DNA of 64,000 nt from an uncultured Oscillospiraceae bacterium (GCA_902492455.1 CABULH010000003.1:124001-188000), one strand, 5' to 3'. Numbered from the stretch's first letter, positions 42,113-50,177 are shown. The notes: generated by a model not told the origin, from the letters alone. Made by a program: numbers and translations.

Positions 42113-42738
42113 GTCCATTCCCATTTCTTACGGCGTATGGCATACAGACAATAAGCCAGGAACCAATAGGCGGCTGTAACCGTCAGCTGCAGCAAAAAGG
42201 TGAAAAGGGTGTAGCCATTCGTCATATTGTAAAAAAGAAGGTCGACAACATAAAAGCCCGCGAAATTGAACCCAAAGGAGGCGACAATACCGCTGTAGAC
42301 AATGATTTTCGCCCATAGATGAGAGAACAACCCGCTTAGGATATAATACAGCGATATTAAATACAGCAGGCTGATCCAAGTGAAAGCAAAATAGGAAAGA
42401 TACTGTATCAGGCTGCTGCGGTCTCTCAGCAACAGGCTCAGCAGCGCCATGACAACAAAATCCACAGCAAAGCAGGCGCTGACATACCCGGCGGTTTTTC
42501 CTATATAATAACGTATCGCCGCCTGCGGATTGGAAAACCGGGATAAAATCATGCAGTCACGGATATCGATTGTACAGAAAGCAGTCACATACAACAGATA
42601 GATCAGCAGGGTTACAAGTGGATTCTGCATATGGCTGTAGCGGTCCGAGGGGTCAAAGCTGGTGGCCATACAAATATAAAATACCACCGTCAGCAGAATG
42701 GCCGTCGCCAGCCGCCGACGGGAAAAAATCTTAGACAT
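42109..42738 (-). CDS. ABC-2-type membrane protein 2
   Basis: A protein of about 209 residues with six predicted helices (LATAILLTVVFYICMATS, LVTLLIYLLYVTAFCTI, and further helices to a final LLQLTVTAAYWFLAYCLYAI). No named family. The ATG at 42738 overlaps the stop of the upstream gene. The order membrane-membrane-membrane-ATPase with overlapping frames indicates one complex. Confidence 0.65.
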   Translation of the reverse strand: MSKIFSRRRLATAILLTVVFYICMATSFDPSDRYSHMQNPLVTLLIYLLYVTAFCTIDIRDCMILSRFSNPQAAIRYYIGKTAGYVSACFAVDFVVMALLSLLLRDRSSLIQYLSYFAFTWISLLYLISLYYILSGLFSHLWAKIIVYSGIVASFGFNFAGFYVVDLLFYNMTNGYTLFTFLLQLTVTAAYWFLAYCLYAIRRKKWEWT

Positions 42739-43558
42739 CGGTGGGATCATCCCCGTTTTTCAGTTTATGGCGGATCACAAGCACCGAGAACAGCACCACC
42801 GGAACCAAAGGCATAAACACCGTCCAAGTGCCCATGGAGGGGGCTGCGTTGCTCATCACCACATAGTTTGGCGCCAAAAAGAAAAGGTTAATGCCATCAA
42901 ACCGGTTGAACAAGGAGACGATAATAGTGAGTCCGTCGAAGTAAAGCAGGGGCACCAGGACAAGCTGGTAGCGCTTCTTCAGAAGAAAGCTCAGGGACAT
43001 GGCGAACAGGGCATAGGCAAAGCCGAACACAAAGAACTTGACGAAATTCTCCAGCATAAAATACACAAACATATGGTTGTTATAGAAATCCTTGCCCAAA
43101 ATCTCGTTGAACAGCTCCCGGGGAACACTTGTGTGACGTGGAATTTTCACGAAAACCAGGCCGAAGACCTGATAGAGCAGCGACACGCCATAGAGGAACA
43201 GGGAGGTCCAGAAGCAGTATTTCAAAATTTTCCGCCAGACAAAGCGGGCGGGCCGTTGCGTCCGATGCAGGGAGAGAGGAAGCATTTCCTTTTCCTGGAA
43301 AAAGGGCAGGATTGCCAACACAGGAAACAGCGGAGCGATCATCTGCATCAGGGAATATCCCTCTACCATGTAACTCTCATAATCGAAGAGCATCTCCATC
43401 ATTTTCTCTCGGGTAACCCAGCGGCCCGGATTGCCGAAAAAATAGGTTTTGAAATACTCTGAAAATATGGCGAAGCAAACGAACATGAAAAGAAACATGG
43501 CAATACCAGACAGAAACATGTACTTATTGCGCAGCAGGATTTTATTTTCCATCTTCAT
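42731..43558 (-). CDS. ABC-2-type membrane protein 1
   Basis: A protein of about 275 residues. It has an N-terminal helix (MFLSGIAMFLFMFVCFAIF), a following extracytoplasmic part with YFKTYFFGNPGRWVTREKMM, then about five helices. The layout resembles ABC-2 permeases with a large first loop. The start is uncertain: ATGs at 43558 and 43552 have no strong ribosome-binding site, and a TTG at 43588 is less likely. It is the first membrane gene of the operon, about 90 bases downstream of the secreted-protein gene. Confidence 0.6.
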   Translation of the reverse strand: MKMENKILLRNKYMFLSGIAMFLFMFVCFAIFSEYFKTYFFGNPGRWVTREKMMEMLFDYESYMVEGYSLMQMIAPLFPVLAILPFFQEKEMLPLSLHRTQRPARFVWRKILKYCFWTSLFLYGVSLLYQVFGLVFVKIPRHTSVPRELFNEILGKDFYNNHMFVYFMLENFVKFFVFGFAYALFAMSLSFLLKKRYQLVLVPLLYFDGLTIIVSLFNRFDGINLFFLAPNYVVMSNAAPSMGTWTVFMPLVPVVLFSVLVIRHKLKNGDDPTDV

Positions 43559-43599
43559 CGTATCATGAACACGCCCTATCCCAATCAATTTTAGAGGAG

Positions 43600-43651
43600 G
43601 CGGCCCGCCTCCGGAGACTAATTGGTGAATGCCGTTTATCGGCGGGCCGCC
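43600..43651 (-). terminator. Inverted repeat between secreted-protein gene and ABC operon
   Basis: GGCGGCCCGCC (43600-43610) and GGCGGGCCGCC (43641-43651) are perfect 11 bp complements with a 30-base spacer. A shorter GGAGGCG/CGCCTCC dyad overlaps the left arm. It may attenuate transcription from the secreted-protein gene into the ABC operon. Confidence 0.5.
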
Positions 43652-43677
43652 GCAGCCTTATATACCGCTGTAAGGGA

Positions 43678-44187
43678 TCAAGGAACAAAATACCCCCGCA
43701 CCCCAGATTTGGGATCCGTCAAATATTCTCGGGCCGCTGTCATCCGTACCTCTTGATCTTTCACTGAACTGGTAGCAATAGCATAAGCATGCCCCGGCGC
43801 CATCTTTTTCTTTCTGGAGGTGATGCTGTTTTCGGAGTCCTTACATGTAGTGTAGAGATAAAAGCTGGTAGATGGGAAGTAATACCGGTAGCAATACGCA
43901 CCGTTGGTGGGCTTGCTGCTCACCGTGGCCACCCGTGACTCCCAGAAATCCGCTGAACCGCCGAATTCGTAATAGTTATCCACGTTTGGCACATAGGGAG
44001 CAGTACCTGGAGCATAGTCTGCATCCCCAGCGTCCGGCTTCGGCAGAGTAATGCCTTGGTTCGCAAGCTCCGCTTTAGTGTAAGAAATATCTTGGCGAGG
44101 ATTATATGCTAAAGCGGTGACAGCGCAAAGGGACGACAATGCCAGGACACAGAGGCCGGAAACGAATAAACGCTTTTTATTTGCCAT
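43678..44187 (-). CDS. Secreted protein of unknown function upstream of the ABC operon
   Basis: A protein of about 169 residues with a cleavable signal peptide (LFVSGLCVLALSSLCAVTALA, predicted cleavage before YNPRQDISY). The mature part is rich in Tyr, Ser and Thr, for example YYEFGGSADFWESRVATVSS and RYYFPSTSFYLYTTC, and has two cysteines suited to a disulfide. I do not recognise the family. Small secreted, aromatic and beta-rich proteins followed by an ABC-2 operon resemble the layout of bacteriocin or toxin loci, but no homology is claimed. The ATG at 44187 follows AAAGGA. The composition is lower in GC than the flanks. Confidence 0.65.
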   Translation of the reverse strand: MANKKRLFVSGLCVLALSSLCAVTALAYNPRQDISYTKAELANQGITLPKPDAGDADYAPGTAPYVPNVDNYYEFGGSADFWESRVATVSSKPTNGAYCYRYYFPSTSFYLYTTCKDSENSITSRKKKMAPGHAYAIATSSVKDQEVRMTAAREYLTDPKSGVRGYFVP

Positions 44188-44356
44188 AATATTCACACGT
44201 CCTTTATTGTTTTCGACGATGCATCATCAACTGTATTGTAAAATATATTCACATCGTTGTCAATAGTAAGCTAAATTGTATTCTTTCTTTTTAGCCACAT
44301 TTGTAGATCTTTCCGTATTTCCTTATCTCTTATTAGTATATATGATGATGAGATGG
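44188..44356. other. AT-rich promoter region of the secreted-protein gene
   Basis: About 170 AT-rich bases with TTGTCAATAG-like and TATATT-like tracts on either strand. It probably holds the promoter for the secreted protein and ABC operon, but clear boxes were not resolved. Confidence 0.35.
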
Positions 44357-44423
44357 CATTCATGATAAAACACACGGCGGCCGCAAATGGACTATGCGGC
44401 CGCCGTGTGTTTTATCATGAATG
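44357..44423. terminator. Perfect 29 bp palindrome after mnmE
   Basis: Arms 44357-44385 and 44395-44423 are exact complements (29 of 29), with a 9-base loop. The core AAAACACACGGCGGCCGCA is a GC-rich terminator stem bounded by A and T runs, but the pairing continues through ATCATGAATG. It lies just past the mnmE stop and probably terminates mnmE on the minus strand; it is much longer than an ordinary terminator. Confidence 0.8.
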
Positions 44424-44430
44424 GTTTGTC

Positions 44431-45798
44431 TCATTTTCCCACACAAAACCGGGCAAAAACCTGATCTACCACCGCATCGGTGGTGCGTTCCCCAGTCAAC
44501 TCCAATATCGCGGCAATGGCGCCATCCACAGAAACCGCCGCCGCGTCCAGAGCCATGCCCGTCTCCAGCGCCCCCAGCGCCTCCAGTACACAGGCCAGGG
44601 CCCGGGCGGCGCAGTCCCGCTGCCGCTCGGTTGCCAGAAGCGGCTCGGCAGCGTTGAGCCCCGCTACTCCGGTGACTCTCGCCACAGCCGTACTCAGCTC
44701 CTCCAGTCCTTCTCCCTTTTCGGCGGAAATCACCACCGTTTCCGGAAATAAGCGGCGGATTTCCTCCAACTCCGTCGCTGCCGGGAGATCGGCTTTATTC
44801 ACCACGGCAACAGCCGGACCAGCGGCAGCACGGCGGGCCACTTCCCGGTCGTCCTCCGTCATTGTCCGGGAACCATCAAACACCGCCAGCACCAACGCCG
44901 CTGAAGCCAGCCGATCTTTTGACCGCCGGACGCCCAGCCCTTCCACCAAATCCTGCGTCTCCCGGATACCGGCGGTATCCGACAGCCGCAGCACCACGTC
45001 GCCCAGCCGGACGGTCTCCTCCACCACATCCCGGGTGGTGCCCGGCAAGGGGGTAACAATGCTTCGTTCGCATCCCGCCAGCAGATTCATCAGGGTGGAT
45101 TTTCCTACATTGGGACTGCCTACGATGGCGGTGTCCACTCCTTCCCGCAGCACCCGCCCCGCATCGAAGGTATCCAGCAATGCAGTCAGTTCCCGTTCCG
45201 CCTTCCGCAAATCCGCCGCCATGGCCTCCGGCTCCAGCTCGGGAATATCTTCGTCGGGATAATCCACATAAGCCGCATATCCCGCCGCCAATCCCAACAG
45301 CCGATCCTTCACCCCTTCCAGCCGCCGATAGAGAAGCCCTTCCCGGGCGGCCAGGGCTGTTCGGGCGGCCAGATCCCCCTGGGCGGCGATCAATTCCATC
45401 ACCGCTTCCGCCCCGGTAAGATCCATTTTCCCATTTACAAACGCCCGCCGGGTAAACTCCCCTGCCGCGGCCGGCGCGGCACCGGCGGCTATTACCGCCC
45501 GCAGCACCCGCCGCAACAGATACAATCCTCCATGACAGGACAGCTCCACCACATTCTCCCCGGTATAGCTATGGGGCGCCCGAAACACCAGGGCCACACA
45601 GTCGTCGATGTCCCCTTCTTCATCATATACATGGCCATATAAAGCGGTATATCCCGGGATACTCTCTAACTCTTTATTTTTAGCCGCTGGTCTGAAGATC
45701 CTCCCGGCAACCGTCAGCGCTTCTGTGCCGGATACCCGTACCACTCCCAAACCTGCCGGTGCGGCGGGGGTGGCGATGGCGGCGATGGTTTTCAACAT
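44431..45798 (-). CDS. mnmE: tRNA modification GTPase MnmE
   Basis: A 455-residue GTPase that with MnmG makes 5-carboxymethylaminomethyl-type modifications at tRNA wobble uridines. The N-terminal formyl-THF-binding domain opens IAAIATPAAPAGLGVVRVSG. The G domain has GSPNVGKST (227-235), the G3-like LSDTAGIRE and VVNKADLP. The C-terminus ends FCVGK with the conserved cysteine (452), as in active MnmE. The ATG at 45798 follows AAAGGAAG. Its usual partners mnmG and rsmG are not in this window, although parA and parB lie 7 kb away, so the ancestral mnmE-mnmG-rsmG-parAB order is broken here. Confidence 0.97.
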   Translation of the reverse strand: MLKTIAAIATPAAPAGLGVVRVSGTEALTVAGRIFRPAAKNKELESIPGYTALYGHVYDEEGDIDDCVALVFRAPHSYTGENVVELSCHGGLYLLRRVLRAVIAAGAAPAAAGEFTRRAFVNGKMDLTGAEAVMELIAAQGDLAARTALAAREGLLYRRLEGVKDRLLGLAAGYAAYVDYPDEDIPELEPEAMAADLRKAERELTALLDTFDAGRVLREGVDTAIVGSPNVGKSTLMNLLAGCERSIVTPLPGTTRDVVEETVRLGDVVLRLSDTAGIRETQDLVEGLGVRRSKDRLASAALVLAVFDGSRTMTEDDREVARRAAAGPAVAVVNKADLPAATELEEIRRLFPETVVISAEKGEGLEELSTAVARVTGVAGLNAAEPLLATERQRDCAARALACVLEALGALETGMALDAAAVSVDGAIAAILELTGERTTDAVVDQVFARFCVGK

Positions 45799-45829
45799 AT
45801 GGATGGCTTCCTTTCTTTTATCCGGACAA

Positions 45830-46717
45830 TCATTTTCGGTAGTCTTCCCGTATAAACGGTTCTTCAATTTTTTCGGATGTCAACAGGTGGTATTTTCTGG
45901 GATGACGGTAGGCATTTCCATGAATTTCACTCTGCCTGTAGGCTCGGATTTTATCCATGGCAAAGGAAGCCAGATAAATCCCCTCTTCCTCCCCCGCCTC
46001 CACAATCAAGGTATCCCGGGCCTCCACCGCGCCGGGTCGGATTTCTCCATATGCTATGCCGTCAAAAGCAGTGGAATGGCCATTGCAGTCCGGCTGCCCA
46101 TAAGCGTAGTTGGCGGTGGCGATGCCCACCATGTTTTCAAACGCCCTGGCCCGCAGCTGGGAAAGCCGGTTCATCTCCATAGGGCAGGCATTAGGCACCA
46201 GTATAATCTCCGCACCCTTCAGCATCAAAATCCTGGCACTTTCCGGGAATTCCCGGTCATAGCATATCATCGCACCGATTTTTACTTCTCCTGTTTTGGT
46301 ACGGAGATTCCCCGTATAGAAATCTTCTCCAGGCGTGAGGTTCCGCTCCACGTCAAAGTCACAGGTGTGAACCTTGGCATAGGTCAGCACCTCCTCTCCG
46401 AACCGGTCAAATACCGTAAGGCTATTTCTAGGCAGAGGATCATATTGCTCCAAATAGGTTATCCCCACCGCCATATCCAGTTCCCGCGCTGCTTGCTGAA
46501 AGGAGCGGACAAAAGCGCTGTCTTTATCTATGGCCAGCCGCCGCATCTCTTCAGCGGAAGTGCCCATGGTGTAGCCGGTGCTCCACATTTCCGGAAAAAG
46601 CGCCAGGTCTGCTCCCATCTCCTTGGCCTGCCGACAGAAGCTCAATCCCTTCTGCCGGTTTTCCTCCGGCGATTGGCCGGAAACCATCTGCAGCAGCGCC
46701 ACCCGAAACATTTGCAT
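45830..46717 (-). CDS. Carbon-nitrogen hydrolase (nitrilase superfamily)
   Basis: A 295-residue cytoplasmic amidohydrolase. The catalytic triad is visible: Glu43 in ALFPEMWSTG, Lys115 in LTYAKVHTCDF and Cys152 in AMICYDREFPESAR. Such enzymes hydrolyse omega-amides, carbamoyl-putrescine or other small amides. The specificity cannot be set. The ATG at 46717 follows GGAGGATGACAGG; a longer frame to about 46837 would run into the repeat array. It ends just upstream of mnmE with no terminator visible. Confidence 0.9.
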   Translation of the reverse strand: MQMFRVALLQMVSGQSPEENRQKGLSFCRQAKEMGADLALFPEMWSTGYTMGTSAEEMRRLAIDKDSAFVRSFQQAARELDMAVGITYLEQYDPLPRNSLTVFDRFGEEVLTYAKVHTCDFDVERNLTPGEDFYTGNLRTKTGEVKIGAMICYDREFPESARILMLKGAEIILVPNACPMEMNRLSQLRARAFENMVGIATANYAYGQPDCNGHSTAFDGIAYGEIRPGAVEARDTLIVEAGEEEGIYLASFAMDKIRAYRQSEIHGNAYRHPRKYHLLTSEKIEEPFIREDYRK

Positions 46718-46775
46718 CCTGTCATCCTCCAAACCGACAAAATCTCTATGATTTAGAATCAATCTATTACAAGTG

Positions 46776-47010
46776 AAGGAACACTGCCCAAGATATCCGA
46801 TATCCTCCCTTTTGGGGCTGCCCTCAACAGTCCACAAAAGTTGGGCGGTTGCCTACAGGCAAACGCGAGGACACTGCCGAAATAATCCGATATCCTCCCT
46901 TTTGGAGCTGTCCTCAGCAGTCCACAAAAGTTGGGCGGTTGCCTACAGGCAAACGCGAGGACACTGCCGAAATAATCCGATATCCTTCCTTTTGGAGCTG
47001 TGTCCAGTAT
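46776..47010. repeat. Array of about 2.5 direct 90 bp repeats
   Basis: The units start at 46801, 46891 and 46981 (period exactly 90 bp) with a partial unit before the first. Each full unit shares TATCCTCCCTTTTGG, a CAGTCCACAAAAGTTGGGC segment, a short dyad TTGCCT-AC-AGGCAA and CGAGGACACTGCCGAAATAA. Copies 1 and 2 differ at a few positions only (CTGCCCTCAACAG versus CTGTCCTCAGCAG). It fills the spacer between the carbon-nitrogen hydrolase (minus) and PadR (plus) genes. No transposase or CRISPR-type spacer variation is present. Confidence 0.85.
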
Positions 47011-47066
47011 ACCACATTCCTCTCTGCATGAAAACAGCGGTATTTCCCTCTTTTTCTAAAAAACTA

Positions 47067-47096
47067 TTGACAAATAGCACAAGGGCGATTTATACT
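47067..47096 (+). promoter_or_regulatory. Promoter of the padR operon
   Basis: A perfect TTGACA at 47067-47072 and TATACT at 47091-47096 with an 18-base spacer. It lies 50 bases before the padR start and immediately upstream of a direct repeat. Confidence 0.75.
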
Positions 47097-47103
47097 CTAC
47101 ATT

Positions 47104-47127
47104 GCATAGTATGTAATGCATAGTATG
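47104..47127 (+). promoter_or_regulatory. Possible PadR operator (direct repeats)
   Basis: GCATAGTATG occurs twice (47104-47113 and 47118-47127), separated by TAAT, directly downstream of the -10 box. The location suits repression of the operon by its own PadR. Confidence 0.6.
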
Positions 47128-47145
47128 AAACAAGGAGACGGTGCC

Positions 47146-47514
47146 GTGGATATACAAAGGAAAAAGGGATTGCTGGATATCTGCGTTCTGTCGGTCCTCA
47201 GCCGGGAGCCATCCTACGGCTACAAAATCGTGGGAGATGTTTCCGCTTGTATCGACATCTCTGAATCCACCCTCTATCCCATCCTCAAGCGACTGGAATC
47301 CGCCGGCTGCCTCACTACCTTTACACAGGAACACAACGGCCGAATGCGGAAATACTACCGCATCACAGAGACGGGAGTGGAACGCATCCGTGCATTTTTG
47401 GATGAATGGGAGGAGATGCGGCGGGTGTACGCCTTTATTGAAAGCAACGGCAGACGGGGCTATTCGCCGCCTTCTGAAAAAGTTATCATTGCAGCCGGAA
47501 AGGAAGGGATATGA
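47146..47514 (+). CDS. PadR-family transcriptional regulator
   Basis: A 122-residue regulator with the PadR winged-helix core: KKGLLDICVLSVLSREPSYGYKIV at the start, ESTLYPILKRLESAGCLTTF as the recognition part, and GRMRKYYRITETGVERIRAF as the wing. The C-terminal helix is short, as in PadR subfamily 2. The start is a GTG after AAGGAG, preferred to ATGs upstream that lie in the operator. It probably represses its own operon, whose promoter contains direct repeats. The following genes (HAAS and DUF4097 proteins) are typical PadR companions, and the next gene overlaps its stop. Confidence 0.9.
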   Translation: MDIQRKKGLLDICVLSVLSREPSYGYKIVGDVSACIDISESTLYPILKRLESAGCLTTFTQEHNGRMRKYYRITETGVERIRAFLDEWEEMRRVYAFIESNGRRGYSPPSEKVIIAAGKEGI

Positions 47515-48542
47515 TGACGCAAACGGAATTTTTAGAAGATCTGGAGCGCCGCCTGGGCGTTCTTCCCGCCGGAGAACGGCGGCGGGCGGTGGATTTTTAT
47601 CGGGAATTGATCCAGGACGGCATGGAAAGCGGAAAATCCGAGGAAGAGGCGGTAGATGCACTGGGCTCTCCGGAAACGGCCGCCGCCGCACTGCTGGAGG
47701 AACAGCCGGTTCAAAGCAAGCTGCAGGCGCTGGATGAAAAAAATCGGGAACTGGCTTGCGGCGGCGTGACGGAAATCCTGGTGGATGTGCGGGATCAGCC
47801 AGTGGTACTGGAACCCTCTCCCGATGATTGGCTGCACGTTTATTACCGGGAGGATAGCGGCGACAATTATCATTACAGCACCGAGGGTGGCCGGGTATGC
47901 CTGATTCATCGCCATATTCTGGGGCCGATGTCCCTGATACGGGGCTTTTATCACTTGATCCAAGCCCGCCGGATCCTAATTCAGCTTCCCTCAGTCTATG
48001 CGGGTCGGCTGGAAGTCCGCACCACCAATAATTCCATCCGGGCGGAAGGGTTCCCCTTCCTGAATGAAGCGGTCTTCCACAGCAGCAACGGCAGCATTAC
48101 TCTTTCCCTCATCGCCTGCGCCCGTATGGAAGCAAGCACCTCCAACGCCGCCATCATTCTTTCCAATATCAAGGCGGATTCCGCTGTAGTCATCTCCTCC
48201 AACGCCTCTCTCACGTTGGATGCTGTAAAGGCAGAGAACGCCTTGGAAGTCCGCACATCCAACGGCCAGATACAGCTCACCGAAGTGGCCGCTCAAGCGA
48301 TGACGGCAACCACCAGCAACGGGAAGATACAATTTACCCGTCTTGCCGCCCCCGCCATTCGGCTGAAAAGCTCCAACGGCGCGCTGCGGGGTTCCATTGT
48401 GGGCAATCCCCATACCTACTCGGTTACCGGCCGCACCTCCAACGCCCGGTGTACTCTCCCTTGTTGGGAAGATCCGGCTATGCCCAATCGTTTGGAGGCG
48501 ATTACCAGCAACGGCGCTATCGATATATCTTTCTGTGAATAA
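47511..48542 (+). CDS. HAAS domain fused to DUF4097 beta-helix protein
   Basis: A 343-residue protein. Residues 1-60 are a HAAS (DUF1700) helical domain: MMTQTEFLEDLERRLGVLP and AVDFYRELIQDGMESGKSEEEAV. A linker is followed by a DUF4097 right-handed beta-helix of repeated units carrying T/S-S-N-G or S-N-A (HSSNGSITLSL, ASTSNAAIILSN, RTSNGQIQLTE, TTSNGKIQFTR, SSNGALRGS). It has no signal or membrane segment, so it is probably cytoplasmic. It shares VRDQPVV-x-E-x-SPDD with gene 3 of the operon and its N-terminus with gene 2. The role may be envelope or stress sensing as part of a PadR circuit, inferred from context only. Confidence 0.85.
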   Translation: MMTQTEFLEDLERRLGVLPAGERRRAVDFYRELIQDGMESGKSEEEAVDALGSPETAAAALLEEQPVQSKLQALDEKNRELACGGVTEILVDVRDQPVVLEPSPDDWLHVYYREDSGDNYHYSTEGGRVCLIHRHILGPMSLIRGFYHLIQARRILIQLPSVYAGRLEVRTTNNSIRAEGFPFLNEAVFHSSNGSITLSLIACARMEASTSNAAIILSNIKADSAVVISSNASLTLDAVKAENALEVRTSNGQIQLTEVAAQAMTATTSNGKIQFTRLAAPAIRLKSSNGALRGSIVGNPHTYSVTGRTSNARCTLPCWEDPAMPNRLEAITSNGAIDISFCE

Positions 48543-48563
48543 TCCGGACAGGAGGTTCCTATC

Positions 48564-49145
48564 ATGACACAAACGGAATTTTTAAGCCGGCTGGACCGGC
48601 TCATCTCCGCCCTTCCCGCTGAAGAGCGAAAACGGGCTGCGGAGTTTTACAGCGAAGTGATTCTGGACAGAATGGAAAACGGCAAAAGCGAAGAGGAAGC
48701 TGTGGCCGCTTTCGGACCGGTGGAGGAGGTCGCCGCCAAAGTAATGGCGGAATACACGCCGTTGCGCCAACCTTCTCTTTTCCTTAAAATCATGAAGATT
48801 ATCGCGCTGATTTTCGGAATCCCTATCATGCTGTGCATCGTCATCCCGCTGGCGGCGGTTGCCTTTGTCCTTTATGCCTGTCTGTGGATTCTCATGGCAT
48901 CCTTGTTTATCATCGTGCTCTCCTTTGGCCTTGTAGGAATTGTCGGCGTTGTTGGAACCATCTTCGTCCTTCCCCAGAGCATTCCAGCAGGTGTGTTTCA
49001 GCTTGGTGCAGGACTGCTGTTCTCCGGCCTTTGTATTTTCACCCTGATCGGTTCCTTCAAACTTCTTCAGCTGCTGCTGCGTTTTACCGTCTGGCTGGCG
49101 GAAGTCATCCGGAACAGCTTTAGACGCAGAAAATGGATCGCTTGA
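48564..49145 (+). CDS. HAAS-domain membrane protein (DUF1700)
   Basis: A 193-residue protein with the same N-terminal HAAS domain as the preceding gene (MTQTEFLSRLDRLISALP, then AEFYSEVILDRMENGKSEEEAVAAFG). Four predicted membrane helices follow (IMKIIALIFGIPIMLCIVI, and further helices to a C-terminal basic RRRKWIA). HAAS domains are helical signalling modules found with PadR and similar regulators. GACAGGAGG precedes the ATG. It ends overlapping the start region of the next gene, so the three proteins are produced together. Confidence 0.88.
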   Translation: MTQTEFLSRLDRLISALPAEERKRAAEFYSEVILDRMENGKSEEEAVAAFGPVEEVAAKVMAEYTPLRQPSLFLKIMKIIALIFGIPIMLCIVIPLAAVAFVLYACLWILMASLFIIVLSFGLVGIVGVVGTIFVLPQSIPAGVFQLGAGLLFSGLCIFTLIGSFKLLQLLLRFTVWLAEVIRNSFRRRKWIA

Positions 49146-49168
49146 TTATTGAGAACGGGGGCACCCAT

Positions 49169-50176
49169 ATGAAACCAACCAAAATTCTTCTCATCGTGGC
49201 CGCTGGTCTCAGCGCTGTCGGCCTGGTGATCGCCGGTATAGGCTTCAGCCTCGGCGGCTTTGATTTTCGCAATCTCACCACCCGGAAGACCGGCACGGAT
49301 AAATCACAATCCTTCCCGCTGGAAAATGTCAGTGAAATCTACATAGATGTACGGGATCAGCCGGTTGTGATAGAGCATTCTCCCGATGATAAGCTGCATA
49401 TCCTGTATCGGGAGGATGAGGGGGATCGATATACCATCGAGTCGGACAATGGCCGGGTTTCTTTCCTTCACCGGGACAATCTCCTTTCCGGCCTGGATTC
49501 TCTCTTTCGGGGACTTTTCTACAGCTTCATGTTTGATTCCCGCACAGTCACCGTTCAACTGCCTGCCGCATACGCAGCGATTCTAGATATAACCACCACC
49601 AACGCTTCCGTGAAGGCGGCGGATTATTCCTCCTTGAAGGCCGCCAAGTTTCACACCAGCAATGCGCCGGTCACCCTCTCTGGTATTGTCTGCACCGATC
49701 TGGACATCAGCACCTCCAACGCTCCGATCAATTTGAAAGATATCACTGCGGCCTCCGCCGCATTATCCAGCAGCAACGGACGCCTTTCTTTAGAGAATAT
49801 GCAGATCGATGGGGAGCTGACTGCCCGCACCAGCAACGCCGCTCTGACCCTGAAAGCCGTCGCATGCCGGTCGGCTACTCTGGAAACAAGCAACGGCGAA
49901 ATGCAGCTGACAACAGTAAAGGCGGCAAAAAATCTCACCGCTCGTTCCAGCAACGCGGCTGTGCGGCTGGAAAGTCTAGAATCTCCGATTATTTCTCTGA
50001 AGACATCCAATGCATCGGTCCGCGGAACGGTGACGGGAGACCCGCGTCTCTATTATCTGCGCGGCCGCACCTCCAATGGATCGAACAATCTCGCTGAAAG
50101 CGGCGATTCCTCCTCAGCTAATCGTTTGGAAGTGACCACCAGCAACGGGGATATTCAAGTGACCTTTACCGCATAA
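49169..50176 (+). CDS. Membrane-anchored DUF4097 beta-helix protein
   Basis: A 335-residue protein. A single N-terminal membrane helix (ILLIVAAGLSAVGLVIAGIG) is followed by a DUF4097 beta-helix with repeated T-S-N-A/G turns (HTSNAPVTLSG, STSNAPINLKD, RTSNAALTLKA, ETSNGEMQLTT, RSSNAAVRLES, TTSNGDIQVTF). It is a paralogue of the first gene without the HAAS part and with a membrane anchor. The ATG at 49169 follows GGGGGC; an upstream ATG lies inside the preceding gene. It probably exposes the beta-helix outside the cell. Confidence 0.87.
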   Translation: MKPTKILLIVAAGLSAVGLVIAGIGFSLGGFDFRNLTTRKTGTDKSQSFPLENVSEIYIDVRDQPVVIEHSPDDKLHILYREDEGDRYTIESDNGRVSFLHRDNLLSGLDSLFRGLFYSFMFDSRTVTVQLPAAYAAILDITTTNASVKAADYSSLKAAKFHTSNAPVTLSGIVCTDLDISTSNAPINLKDITAASAALSSSNGRLSLENMQIDGELTARTSNAALTLKAVACRSATLETSNGEMQLTTVKAAKNLTARSSNAAVRLESLESPIISLKTSNASVRGTVTGDPRLYYLRGRTSNGSNNLAESGDSSSANRLEVTTSNGDIQVTFTA

Positions 50177-50177
50177 C

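Noticed and set aside
44480..45262. Plus-strand frame of 260 codons over mnmE
   Set aside because: Ser/Arg-rich antisense shadow of mnmE with no ribosome-binding site.
46776..47010. Possible CRISPR array
   Set aside because: Units are 90 bp, nearly identical throughout and without variable spacers; no cas genes are near.
46773..47123. Plus-strand frame through the 90 bp repeats with a 30-residue repeat
   Set aside because: Openness is a by-product of the 90 bp period; there is no ribosome-binding site and no known protein family.
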